Source: Microdochium bolleyi
Taxonomy: Eukaryota > Ascomycota > Sordariomycetes > Xylariales > Microdochiaceae
Length of the DNA: 64,000 nucleotides
Direction of reading: 5' to 3'
Assembly: GCA_001566295.1 (NCBI GenBank)
Contig: KQ964266.1
Coordinates: 434,001 to 498,000 of the forward strand
Made by a program: the position numbers and the translations under genes. Of the stretch, positions 1 to 12,600 are shown one piece after another (positions within the stretch are counted from its first letter, which is position 1; each line of letters opens with the position of its first letter). The notes beneath the pieces are model-generated. The model ran no database searches. It saw only the letters and a list, made by a program, of their open reading frames with translations, and was not told the DNA's origin.

Positions 1-3000
1 TGCACCGAGCTCCTCGTTGAAGAGGGCCTCGAGGATGTCCTTGGTGGAGGACGACTTGGCCAACTGCTCAACGAAGACGTCCGCTCCACAGCGGCCAGCA
101 AACATCATCTCCGCGACAGTGGTAAGAAGACCACCGTCAGATCGGTCGTGGTAGGCTAGTACGATACCCTCCTCATGCAGTTGCGACAGCGCATCGAAAT
201 AATCGACAAGAAGGTCGGTGTCCCGGACATCAGGGGCCTCGTTGCCGAGCTGCTCAAAGCACTGCGCCAGAGCAGAGCCGCCCATCGCCTGGAAGCCCTT
301 GGCCAGATCCACAAACATCAGGCTGGTCTCGCCGACGTCCTCGCCGCGGCGGAGCTGTGGCGTCCATGTGCTGCGGACGTCCTCGACAATGGCAAATGCG
401 GAGATAACAACGGACACTGGTGCAGTAACGCTCTTCGACTCGCCAGTAGCCTTGTCCTTCCAGGAAGCCTTCATAGAGGTCGAGTCCTTGCCAACGGGAA
501 TGGATATACCCAACTTTGGGCACAGGTCCATGCCGATGGCCTCGACAGCCTCGTAGAGAGCAGCACTCTCACCCGGGTGGTTGACTGCTGCCATCCAGTT
601 GGCAGAAAGTTTGACGCGTCTCAGATCACCACGCTGCTTGGGGGATCCCTTGATGGCAGCTGCGCCAAGATTCATCAAAGACTCCGCAACGGACATGCGA
701 GCTGAGGCAGCGGCGGAGATGAGGGCCAAAGTCGGCTTCTCGCCCATAGCCATGGCCTCACCACGGCGGGTAGTCTCATCGATAGCGAATGAGGTCAGAG
801 TGACTGCAACATCCGCGACAGGTGTCTGCCACGGACCAACAAGTTGGTCCTGCACTGTCAAACCTCCGACAGTCTGTGGAAAGTCAGCAACCGGTAGAGC
901 AGCCATCATTTCAAAACCAAGAGGACTTACACGATCGGCGATTGAGATGAGGAACATCTTGGATCCAACAGACGGCAGGCGGAAGACGTTCTCTGTAGCG
1001 CGCGTGATCGCTTGCGTCACATCCAACGCGCCATACTTCTTCTCGAGACTGGCGGCGGCATCGAAAGCAGTGAGGTTCCTCTTTATGCTCTCGACGTTGC
1101 GCTCCAGCTTTCTCCCGGGAGGAAAAAGAGCATCCATAGGCAGATCGATAGGCACGGCCTTGGATTCCCGATCGGTCAGGACCAACTTGGCCGCGCCATC
1201 GTCAACATGCGACGTCACTGTGCCGACACGGGAAAAGCCACAACGCTCTCGCTCTAGAAGGAGGTCAGTGATGCCCACAGCAAGGCTAAGCTCGAGACTT
1301 GTACTTACGACAGATCTTGGTGAACCGGTTCATGCCCTTCTCGTTGACAAGCAGGACGTAGCGCTCCTGTGCTTCGTTGCACCAGATTTGAAGTGGGCTC
1401 ATGCTCTGGTCAGCACTCTCAACCTGGCGAAGCTCAAAGCTGCCGCCGAAACCGGCGTCCTTTACGAGCTCAGGGAGAGCATTGGAAAGACCACCAGCGC
1501 CGACGTCGTGGATGAAGGCGATAGGGCTCTCGTCTCCGAGAGCACAGCAGGTGTTGATGACCATTTGGGCTCGGCGCTCCATCTCAGGGTTGCCTCTCTG
1601 CACGCTGTCGAAGTCGAGGTCGGCAGAGCCCTCGCCCGCGTCGTTGCTAGAAGCGGCGCCGCCGCCGAGGCCAATCAGCATGGCAGGGCCACCAAGGACG
1701 ATGACTGCTGCAGACTCCTCGACAAGCGAAGGCTCCTTGAGAGCATGCTGGGGCCGGACCGTTCCGACACCACCAGCAATCATGATAGGCTTGTGGTAGC
1801 CGCGCCAGTCAGCGGCAGACTCGTCACCGGCGTTCGTGAGCAGGGTCCGGAATGTGCCGGTGAGGCAGGGACGCCCGAACTCATTGTTGAAGCGAGCCGA
1901 GCCGATCGGAGCTTCGAGCATAATGTCCAGACTGCTGGCATAGTGACCGGGCCGTCCAACGTCGCTCTCCCAAGGCTGCTCACTGCCAGGGATCATCAGA
2001 TCTGAGACCCAGAAACCACAGAGACCTGCCTTGGGCGACGATCCCCGACCGACAGCTCCCTCATCACGAATCTGAGGAAAATAAGTCAATATAAGTGTAG
2101 GCGCATGTGAGTCGATGAGCACTTACTTCTCCGCCAGATCCGGTAGCAGCACCTATGAACTGGTCAGCAAGCCGGCATTACCAGATGTAAGAGCACTCTA
2201 TGTTGCCTACCAGGGAACGGCGAGATAGCTGTCGGATGGTTGTGCGTCTCAACCTTCGCAAGGATCTGTACGACCTCGCGGGTGAGCTTCCATGTGCCTG
2301 TCGAGTAATCTGGAGCCCAGTAGTTGCCAGTCTCTCCCTGGATGACGGCGGCGTTGTCGCTGTAAGCCGAGACCGTGAAATCGGGGGTCTTTTCGTGGGT
2401 GTTCTTGATCATCTTGAAGAGGCTCTTGTCCTTCTTCTCGCCATCGATGGTCCAGGACGAGTTGAAGACCTTGTGCCGGCAGTGTCTATCCGACAAAATT
2501 AGCTCTCAATCCAGCAAAGTGTCTAACCCTCGCAGAGAAACGGCGCAAAAGGCCCTGAAATGCGACTTTGACATACTCGGAGTTGACCTGAGCAAACATG
2601 AAGAGCTCGACATCATGAGGAGGACGGCCAAGCTTCGTGAACACACCGACGAGGTACTCCATCTCGGACTGATCGAGACCAAGACCCATCTTCTTGTTGT
2701 AATCCTGGAGAACCACAAGGGGATCCTGGCCATCGGCAAAGATGTCGACGACCACAAGTGGCGCACGCTCACGCTCTGCGAACATATCGTCGAGACTGGG
2801 CTTCTCGAGGGCAAAGTGCTCCGTCATACGGTCGTAGATAATGTCGCGAAACGAGAGGTCAGGCTGGCCATCAGCACTCGCCTCTGAGACATCGTACTCA
2901 AGCGAGATGACGCGGCCTCTCTCGATGCGACGGACCTGCTCCTTGAGGCCGCACACGTGGGCGATGTTGGTGGCCTGCGAGCTCCATGGCGAGATGTTGC

Positions 3001-3250
3001 GTGGGGTGATGTAGACATCGACAGTCTTGGTGGACGTAGACTGCGCGGAGCGGTCCTTCGCGCCACCGACCTGGAGCAGCTGCTTGATCTTGTCGAGGCT
3101 CCCGTCCGCGGTCTTGAGGTCGACGTAGTACAGGCGACGGCCACTAATGTTGCGAACGCTGACCTTGCCGTGCTTGTTGATGCGGTCGAGAACCTTCTGG
3201 GCCTCAGAGACCGAGAAGCAGGACTCACCGACAAGAACCTCGTACGGCAT
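1..3250 (-). CDS. ADE6: Phosphoribosylformylglycinamidine (FGAM) synthase, 3' end off the window
   Basis: Makes FGAM from FGAR, glutamine and ATP, the fourth step of de novo purine synthesis in the cytosol. Exons on the minus strand: 3250-2577, 2485-2211, 2152-2127, 2071-1309, 1253-931 and 873-1, giving 978 codons in one frame. Fungal enzymes have about 1350 residues, so about 370, including the C-terminal glutaminase domain, lie beyond position 1. Recognisable blocks in order: the N-terminal SPWSSQATNIAHVCG, FAQVNSEHCRHK restored across intron 1, ETHNHPTAISPFPG followed by AATGSGGE restored across intron 2, DVGAGGLSNALPELV in the first ATP-binding half, and IPVGKDSTSMK and YHDRSDGGL in the second. 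Introns are 91, 58, 55, 55 and 57 bp, with good donors and acceptors. Exon 3 is only 26 nt. The start at 3250 fits the family N-terminus. Identity is very sure; exon limits are sure because each restores a conserved block. Confidence 0.97.
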
Positions 3251-4107
3251 GTTGGGCTGTTTGGGTGGAGGGGATCCGAGGACTGAGACAAAGGCGATGC
3301 CTACGTTCGCCCTCTGAACTTCTCAGGGCAACAGCACCTCTCGAGATGTGACGCTGGGGGTGTCATACGAAAAAAAGTTGGCGGGGTACAGCCTTATCGG
3401 GCGCTTATCTTAGCGGGGATGTGGGAGCTTCTTGCCTGCTCGCGCCGTGTTCGGAGGCCGGCTGTGAAGCACAGTGGGTCCAATGCAGCCCGGAGTGTTT
3501 TCCGTCGCCAAATTGAACGACTCGCAAATGTGCGAGGATAGACCATGCAGCGTTGACTGATCCTGGTGAGGACTTCATAGATGGGAGAACACCGTGGTGG
3601 CCATGTCAGGGCTGTGGAGAAGCGCTCACAATAATGGACGAGCGTCGGCTGCATTGAAGGCCGGCTCTCTTTTGCATTTATTTAACACATATCTTGGTAT
3701 ACAATACAGACGCGGATGTTGGTCACAACGGTGTAAGATGAATCTCCCTTCAGCTGGCAGACGGGACTTGATACAATGAAAGCCTGCACACGCATTATGC
3801 TTGCGCTGAGTCCACGCGTGCCCGCCCACCGCTATTGGACCAACACGCCCAGCAATCACTGTAGCTTCGTTGCCTTTGGTTTTTCTACAATCGTTATGAT
3901 ATCATGATAGCGGTGCATCCGTCCTGTTCGCTTATGGATGGCATCTATTCGTGTATGTTGGTATCTCGGCCATCCTGTCAAAAAGAAAATTATGCGTTAT
4001 TGTATTTTACGCTTTCAACCCGTCATCCAGAATTCAGTGTCCCAAGTGGCCTGGTCGTCGGTGATCTGTATCTTGTTAGATAGCCCATCTGATAACGGGG
4101 ATAGGGC
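3251..4107. other. Intergenic: ADE6 promoter and 3' flank of the upstream regulator gene
   Basis: Both flanking genes point left, so this interval carries the ADE6 promoter and leader and the 3' UTR of the zinc-cluster gene. I see no coding frame with convincing composition. The only regulatory motif picked out is the pair of GATA sites listed separately. Confidence 0.6.
3393..3410 (-). promoter_or_regulatory. Two direct GATA-factor-type sites upstream of ADE6
   Basis: Read on the minus strand the sequence is AGATAAGCGCCCGATAAG: two HGATAR sites in the same orientation, about 11 bp apart and about 145-160 bp before the ADE6 start codon. Paired GATA sites are the known binding pattern of AreA/NIT2-type nitrogen regulators. 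That they act on ADE6 is inference, and single GATA sites are common by chance. Confidence 0.35.
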
Positions 4108-6605
4108 TTATCCTACCATCTCTGATGACAGCGCATGGGAGGCAGGCTGCGCTGTGAAGTTGCCTTGCGAGTGCACGTCATGAGTTGCATGCTGCGATGT
4201 TGGTGACGAGAGCTGTAGGCAATGGTCAGTGCAACGCACATTTCAGGTCTCAATGTAATTGCAGGACATACCGGCATCGCTGCAATTGCTTCTTGGTTTG
4301 CGTGCATGGACTGCAGGCCGGCTTCCAAGACGTTCTGCAAGCCAATCTTAATGCGATCCCGCTTCTGATCATAAGAGCCACCACAGCAAATCCCGAGGAC
4401 AGCAGTGAGGGCAACCAGGTCTTTGACGTCCGTCCCGATTTCTCGTATGCGGACCATCAGATCATTCAGTACTTCTTCGACTTTGCGTTTCAGCCGTGGC
4501 GTGGTGAGCAGCAGTGAGGACTCGGACGCTGCTTGGCATGACTCCTCGATCGTGTGCTCCGATCCTCTCGTGGATGAGCCCCAGTTCGAAGACATAGGCG
4601 ACTGTGCATCTTGGGTAGTGTGTCTGATGTAGTAGCAAACACTGAAAAGTGCCTGCAAAATGTCTTGCTTCAGGACAAGATGTTGTAAATGCCACACATG
4701 GGCATAGTCCGGGGCCGTCCGGTCCATATCGTCCAGATATGATAGCAAGATCATGGAAGACCTCAGATAACCAGTCATAATTTGTTGCGGCGCGTCTGGC
4801 CCGCCCAGTGCAAAGGGTCGGTATAGCGCAAGGATCGCCCGACGTACGTGCATATCAAGGATGACGCGGGTCATCCACTGCCTCCTTGCTTCCATCGGGT
4901 TGACCTCTTGCGACCTGGGAAGGGCATACCGGATGTCTTCAAATGTCTTCTCCAGCTCGGTGCCAACATCCAGGACTTGCTCGAAGCTTGACAGGGTGTC
5001 GGACCGATTGATCAGGTCTACAACCTTGAAGCGAAGGGCTATGGTTCCGGCCGCAAACGCTTGTATGCGCGAGTCGGTATGCTGATCGATGGGTTTCGTC
5101 TCAGGCAGTTCTTCAATGTCCGGGTGTATCTCATCGTCATTGATGTTCCTCGGTGGCTGGCAGGTGTAATCCCCGAGGCGTACGCATGTAGGTAGATTGC
5201 ACTGCATCGAGAACTGAATGTCGAACTCGAGAATGGTGTACCATAGTTTGCGTCTCTGCTCTCCCCAGAATGGTGTGATCTTCTGACCGAATTCGGACGG
5301 GTCGCGGTGCAGCCCCATGGTCATAGCCATCCGCACTATCAACCCAATATGTCTCCAGGACTCTTGATCGCGCGGATCAACCATGCGCCTGGCGCACATG
5401 GACAGGACCTCCGTCTGCAAGGTGCTGTAGTCGAGCTGCTTCCCCCGTACGTTGTCGAGCCACATCCTAACTAGTGCTGACGCTGTAGGGATATGGATCC
5501 CCTCGCGGTCGTACATGAGTCCTTTCCCAGCGCCGTAGAAGCGATAGCCGATGCACAACATGCACAAGAGCTGGGGCAGGAAGACTTCGGGCACCTGCTC
5601 CCCATTCCAATACTGCTCATACTGCCGCATGAAGGACGGGATGTGTATGGTGCGGTAGATCGTCTCGGTGCCGGTGATGTACGTCCGGAGAAGGTGGTCG
5701 CAAACTGGCCTACTTGGCAGAATGTTCCTCATGCGGTGTTCCGGTGGGGTGGCTGAGGTGACGAACATTGGCAATGGAGTCGTTGCTCTTGTGTGCTCGT
5801 CAGATAGTGCCATGTGTATCTTCTGTAGGTTAATGAAGAGGTCCCTGATGTCTGCTGGTTTGTTGCGGCTGAACATGAACTCCTTGGCTTCCTCAAACTG
5901 CATTGCAATCATGTTAGTCGCATTCCCCGAGCACAGATCGAGCAGAGTGAGGCGCACCAGATTAAGAAGGACCCGAGTGCTCATCTGGCCAAAGAACCGG
6001 GTTCGGATGCCACCCTTGACCGTCAGGCCACGAATTGTGATCGGAGCTGCTGCTGGTCTCCCGTACCTGCTGCTGATGTCCGCTGCTGGCGGACTCTTGG
6101 CGAGGAGGATGCGCTCGAGCCTGTCCAGGCGGGCCGCGTGATCCTCCAGCAGCGTAGAAGAGCCACCAGGAGACTGTCCCTCGGGCGGTCGAAGATTCAA
6201 TGGCTGCGTCCAGCTCCGCTTGACAGGCCTGTCCACAGTCTCGCCATCTGAACAATCCGACAGGTTGGCTGGGTCGCCATCGGGCGCGTATTTGCAAGTC
6301 CGCTGGGACTTTTGACATTGCGAGCAGGGCAGCAGCCTGTCACATTTGAGCTTACGTTTCCGGCATTCTGCGTCTCTCGTTAGCACAAACCACGGTCGTC
6401 GAGAGGTTCGTATGCAGCCCGGCGGCTCACCTGTGCACGACTTGACCGGCCGTGGCCGCTTGACGCTCCGGGACCCGAGGCCGGCGGCGCCGGGTCCGTG
6501 TAGGGCGCTGTCAGCGTCTGGATTTATGGACGAGGGCGAGCCGAGGTCGTCCATGAGCTCGATCAGCAAGCGGCCCCAAGCGTCGAGGCGGTAGGAGGCG
6601 ATCAC
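4108..6605 (-). CDS. Zn2Cys6 (GAL4-type) transcription factor with fungal-specific regulatory domain
   Basis: Predicted nuclear DNA-binding regulator. Proposed exons: 6605-6431, 6367-5958, 5897-4272 and 4212-4108, giving 771 residues. After splicing, the zinc cluster is Cys57, 60, 67, 73, 76 and 83 (C-x2-C-x6-C-x5-C-x2-C-x6-C), preceded by the basic stretch SVKRPRPVK. A fungal_trans-type middle region follows at roughly residues 215-480, with blocks such as MAMTMGLHRDP and EQRRKLWYTI. Introns 1 (63 bp) and 2 (60 bp, with a GCGACTAAC branch site and GCAG acceptor) are multiples of three without stops, so an unspliced reading also stays open. Intron 3 (59 bp, GTATGT donor) moves the end to the stop at 4108-4110. 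Met18 (6554) is an alternative start. Target genes cannot be inferred; no metabolic gene cluster is adjacent. Confidence 0.88.
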
Positions 6606-9600
6606 CGGGAAGAGAAGAGTGGGAGGCGCGGCGTAGTATGGGAGAAGCTGGCTGGAGACGCTAGAAGGCAGCAGCAGCGGAGGAGAGCATTGGGGAGGAG
6701 GAAGAGCAAGACAGCATTACGAGGGCTCTGGCTTGGCTTGGGCAGCAGAAACCCTGGTCCCAACAGAGAGAACAACGCACGAGAAGTTCGGCCGAGTGAT
6801 GGAGGAGAGAGACAAGCTGGCGGCCGTTGTGGCACGAGGGGCGACGATGCACGCACGGAATATGCAGCGCGGACAGGCCGCCCGGGCGAAACATAGCTTA
6901 AGGTGCCGGGAGGTCATGCGAAGGCATGCGGGCGTGCGGAGGGGTGTGTGCTCCGCCGTGGTGGCCGGGCGTGGCGGGAGCGCATGCATAGGGCACATTA
7001 CCTGAGGGTACCTTCAGAGTAAGGTGCCTGAAGCCACCGAGGAGGGACGCCCAGGCTCCTTCCCCAGCATCCACAATGCGGCCGGCCGTGCTCCTCCCTC
7101 ACGCCTCGCACGCCTCACCCCGGCCGCCATCGCATCGCCCCCCGACCATAGCTCCGACAATGCAGCGTCCTCTCGCAAACCCCTGCGTCGCGCCCGTCTA
7201 TCCGACCTGCCCAGACTCGACGAGTCCGAGGGCCAGCTATTCTTGTTCCTCTGCCACATGGCCAGCCGCCCCTCGGCCCCCAGCCCGCGACGGCTGTACT
7301 CCGTATGCTCGTCCGAGTCGGAGTCGGAGGCCACAGCCCTCGCAGAGTCTGACTTAATGCTCGAGCCTCGCCCAGCCACAGCTCTCTGGCCTCCAGGGGC
7401 TCTCCCCGCAGCGATCGCCCAGTGCAGGCCCAAAAGCGACTCGCAGATTGACGACACGCACACATCTGTCAGACGATCCCTGCCTCCCAGGCGAGCCAGG
7501 CTCCAGGTCCTCGTGCGCCCGACATTGCATCCGCATGGCAACGTCGCCAAGGTGGCCCTGATCTCGCTGCCCACCCGGCCCAGAGGACCCCCCTCGCCCG
7601 TCCTTCCCCAATCAGCGGCGCGATGTTGCCCACCACACGGAGGCAACCCTATTATCGGCCGAGCACGCCGAAGCACAATTCCCATGGGCAGTCTATGCTC
7701 CAGAAAGATTCACCATGCGACTCTCGCCCGGGCCCGTCGGCTCCCTGATCGTCAAGCCTGCTTCATTAGCCGGGGGCAAACACCCCTTGTAGCTGATCAC
7801 GGCTACGGTTCACGGCAGTTGAGATCATCTGATGGCTTCTCGTCATGTGCAACGCAGAGTAGGAACGCCACAGCGAGCATGGACGCGAACCTCGCTCGCA
7901 CCCGAGGTCACCCTGGTGCAGTTTCGCAGCGCCCGTCGCATTCCACGACGCTTTCGTCACTAGAGCTGACCGGCCGGGCGACAAGCTCCTAGTAGGGCGT
8001 CGGACTTAAGGAAGCACCGCTGGTCGCTATCGAATGCGGCGTGCGGAATGTCGCCGCCACCCACCCAGTGCTATTCGCTAGTGTTCCATGACCATGGGCA
8101 GTGGGTACGCGACGTCCGGCCTTTGACCCAAATGTGGACTTTTGTCGCCCACGGCGCCCTGGTTTAGCAGCACAGTCGTGAGTGAGGTGGGTTTCGATAA
8201 TTTCGCAATCCTCCGATCATCAACTTTAATATCGTCCGACACCATCTCAGCGCAAGCTGGTAACACCGTCACAGGTTCAGAGGTTCAGGCTTGACCCACA
8301 GAGACGACGCTGACAGCATGGCTACGGCACCTTATTGTTCTTCCAACGCGCGCATGACTTCTAATGCTGGACAATGGTGTGGACCTTAATCATGCCATCG
8401 GCCACTGAGTGCAGGTAGCAATCGATCATCGGGGTGCACTCTTTCGAGAAGGAAAACTACGGCTCCGGAGTGTCGCATCCGCCCGGATTCCGTGTAACAT
8501 TTTCTGTGTCATGTTGGTACTGACAAGGATTAGTCGTTAAAGGGCATTGCAGCCTTCACGGATCTATCCGAGACATCCACAATTCGCTGTGATCTGGACG
8601 TTGGGCTAAACATGGATCATTACTCATGCGCGAAGCTGCGCATCAAACATTAGAACGCCTGTGACAAGAAAGTCTATTAAACGGGTGCGTGAATGAACTC
8701 AAGCAGCTCGGCACTCGATTTTGAGCACCATTCCTAAGATCTGGCTTGCCATGTTGCGGCTCTCAGACAAGCTCAGACATCACTGAAATTGCAGTAAGCA
8801 ACGGCCGAAAGAAACTGCCACCCTCGCCACCCACATAGCGTCTCACTGCGCCCCGGCTCCAGCTCTTTTCACAGAAATCAATTTCAATTGGCCCTCGGTC
8901 GAAGGCATGTGGGCTTTCTAGAGCTAATGCCCTACAAACCACGGCAGAAGCCGCTGTGCGACCGGCGGACCGCTTCATCGTGAGTGGTGCCGTTGCAAGC
9001 CACGTTGGAACATCACAAGCATCTCTGTCAAATTCTCTGCAATCTGGCACGATTCTAATGCATCTATGAGTCGTCCCGCCTATCGGCTTCCGCCGAACAG
9101 TCGTCCAATTTGTGCTTGACCACGATGCCAAGCCAAGCAGCCAAGACGGGGTGTCGTCTCACGGGACTGCCCATTCGGGGTAATATGAACGGGGAAGGGG
9201 GTCTATATGTTCCATGCACCATCCAATAAGGCAAGTAAGTCTATGCAGTTGCACGTGCGCCAATTGTCCTCCACACAGGTTTACGTGTAAGAGAGAGCGT
9301 TCACATCGCTGGCTCGCCTGTCCACGGCTGCCATTGCTGCTCACAGCCCTAATTGCTTGCGAGCTCAACTTTTCGAGGGGCCATAGCGAACAAAGCCGGA
9401 TTATCGGCGGCCGTGCCAAAGCAGTGGGCATGCGTGAGAGACCCTCAATGCACATCAACAATCCATGGCTGTGCTGCATGATCGAGCCGGCAATATCCGC
9501 TGAGCCGGTTGCCTCGGCTAGTAAGCTGTCTCAAGAGTCAAAACGGTGCTGACTGCGATGTTCGCAGAATGCCAAAAAGGATCTATGAACAACATCGCGG

Positions 9601-12600
9601 GTGGTCACTTCACAGAGCGACCATCTCAGTTCGAGCTCGTATAGAAGCCAAGCATTTCACGGTAAGTGCGACAAGGTGCCAATAGGGAGCACCTGGTGCC
9701 GATGATAACATGCGCGACCAACTGCGCCGCCATCATCCGGACGAGGGGAGGAAGGCTCTCTATCTCTCAGGCGTCCGGAGTCCTTCATAAGCACACGTCC
9801 CCCCTCCCTCGGTGACGATCACGGCGTGGCTGAGACCCCAGTGCACTTTTGTTTAGAAGTGTAGTTCATTGACCAGACGTCTTGGAGTGAATGATGTAAT
9901 TGAGCTCGAAGGACCCCTTTAAGCAACCTCGTGGCTTTCCATTGGTTTTTGACGGTCTTGGAGGTCGGTGGTTGGATAACACCATTGTGTCACAAAAGCC
10001 GCGGCAGCTGGCAGAAAACACTTGTGATCAAGGGCTCCAGAGTATGTGCCTGGTGATTTTCGCTCAAGAACGGTGGATTGCAGGCTGTTTCCACTCCTCA
10101 TGTGTCAGTGGTCACGTAAGTCCGATACTCTGAATTAATCATTTATCGGACCATCAGCTGAGATCCGTTCATATGAAGGTTGAGCTCGGCCAGATCTTGA
10201 TACAGTTTGGGACATTTTTCTTGTAAAAGAATATAAAAGGAAATAAAAGGATATGGCAAGACTCTGTGTCGAATTCTACGGAAACATACAACTGCTGTTG
10301 CTCTACTCCGTGTGGGAGCCAACTTGATATGCAAATCATCTTCCTTGGCGCCACAAAAGACGAGTGAGAACGCAGCAGCCAAAAGACTTCTCTGCAGCTC
10401 ACGGGTCAGCTTTCGGGCCGCGGCTGTACTTCTGCGGAGATGAGAACGATTGGACGTTCCGGAACAAGTCTTGACCGGACCTCTGGGAGAGGTCAGATGT
10501 TCCCCCATCAAGGATTTCAGTAATCCAGAAGAGAGTAGGGGGGCCCAGTCAAAGGTGCTCGGTCATGACATTGCCGTGCTGCATCTAACCGGCTCGCCCC
10601 GGGGCCATAGAAGCATAGCCATGTCTCGTGGTGTGAAAAGTGACAGTCATCGATCCCGGGTTCGCCTGGAAGCAAGGAGGTCTGCAGCTGTATCTTTGAC
10701 TTCTCTGAGCGGGAGAATCCACACCACAGCCCCTTGTTTACAGGCGGGTGGGATTATTTATCTTGTGTGCTGTCTGATTGTCGTTGTAGCAGGGTTGAGT
10801 TTGACAGTAAGAACCATGATCGACTGCAACCGGGAGGACATGCAATATATGTCTTCAAGCAAAGGAAACCATTCTGTCACAAGCTAGGGAAGAATGCTTG
10901 GGCTTGATCTCTCTTGGGACCCTCTGGCTCGCAGTTTGGGACAACTATCATAAGCCGACTAACTGATATGGGAGGGCACTGTCTTTAATACCAAGGAATA
11001 ATTGACAGGTGGAAACGTTGGCGAGCAAGCTGTGTGGTATCTGCATAAAACTTGAAAGGCTGTGTCTTGTCCTGTGATCCCCCACGCCATCTTGTTTGAA
11101 GATAGAGCCAGGCGCTGTGGCGTTCTCTTATCATCCGCCTGTGTTGATGTGACTTGTTTCTGCCTCTTGGGGCACGCATATCCGACAACTGGCTGATGTG
11201 CTCTCTGGAAGACAACGACTTGGGAAGTGGCAGAGGACTCTCACCGTCCGTTCAGGGGAGTTACTGGCAGCATACCTCCTTCGGCGAGGGTCTAAAATTC
11301 AGGTTATCGCTAGGTTAGAAGCTCACGAACTGCTACAGCTACAGGACTCAGGATGAACCCCTTGAACCCACATCGAGCCAAGTCAACACCTTCGTCCAAG
11401 CATGCGGATCGTCTGTCAAGCAGGCATGTTTTCAAACAATTCCCAAAGTCGTCGCGTAAAGGCAGCAAATAATGCCCTCCCGAGCCGTCAGGTCGGTGAG
11501 GAATCCTGTCTGGACTTTTGTACAAAGGGACTTGCTGCGGAGTAATGTACAAACTGCTTCTGAGAGCAAAGAAGACAAGCAGAGTCATGGAATACTGCTT
11601 ATGCCCTGGACCTTAAGTATCGGCTTTCGAGCAGCAGCCTTCGTTTTAAGAACCACAATGCGAACCTTGTCCTTTGGGTGATGTTTACATGAGTTGGTGT
11701 GCTTCCATCCTGTCGGGATGGAGATTCTTGCATTGAATGAAAAGAACGTTAAGACAACCTACACCTGAGGAAACCTCTTGAAATTGAATGGACCTGTAAT
11801 AAGTACAGACTCGTGCCAGTACCAAGTTCCCGCGTTTAAGCAGCCCTTGTCAACGGCTGAACACGAGGGCCACGAGTATGCCCGAGCATCGAAGCCTCAG
11901 TCGGCGGGACAAAGTGCAATCTAGATGTGTTTCTCCTCTTCCTGTTTTCTTTGGCACAGCCACGACATCTCCATCAGATTGTAGACTACCGCAAATCGGC
12001 CTGTGGCATGATGCAGCTGGCTCCACCTCGTCTTCATACATTTAATTACATAGACATCGTCAAAGCAAGATCAGGCAACGAACTCGCGAGCTCATACAAC
12101 GGAACGCTTCAAAATGCAGCAAGCAACCACGATAACTCCCAGCACCAACCAACCCGCTAATGGCCGCTGGGGTACCAGACCATCGGGAGTCTCTCGAAGC
12201 CGCCAGGCACGGCGATAAAACTGCAGGCCAAACAAGTCCCTTCTCGAAAGCAAGACTGTGCCAGCGGGAGGAACACCAGCAATGTCGTCATCCTCAGCAC
12301 ATGAAAGCCCCCTGCTCAGAGTGTCCGAAAAAACTGCTTCCCAAAGTTCGCAGTGCTCCAGTAATGATGAGGCCCGGGTCAATCATGATGCTGTTTCTCG
12401 TTGTGGAACCTCTTCCCGTCCCTTCTCCCAGTCGCATGCGGCTTCCAGTTTCGGGGCGATGACGCAATGACGTCAGTCCCCGTCAAACGCCCCGCCCCGA
12501 ACGCCCGGGTCCACAGGGGTGGCGGGCACGACCGACCCTGATCTTCCCCAAGACGCCGCCTCTCGCGGGCAGTTTCGATGAGGCGCCTCTTCGTTGTGAG

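Noticed and set aside
581..2005. 474-codon plus-strand frame
   Set aside because: It is antisense to ADE6 and crosses its introns; the minus strand explains the sequence with conserved motifs.
7024..7992. 322-codon plus-strand frame
   Set aside because: Very G+C-rich, with overlapping long frames on the other strand, Arg/Pro/Ser-rich product, and no domain or splice signals.
10640..10680. Possible tRNA B-box (GGGTTCGCC)
   Set aside because: No matching A-box or cloverleaf stems could be found around it.
11310..11588. Small Cys-containing protein with a weakly hydrophobic start, possible secreted effector
   Set aside because: The signal peptide is unconvincing, and there is no other support.
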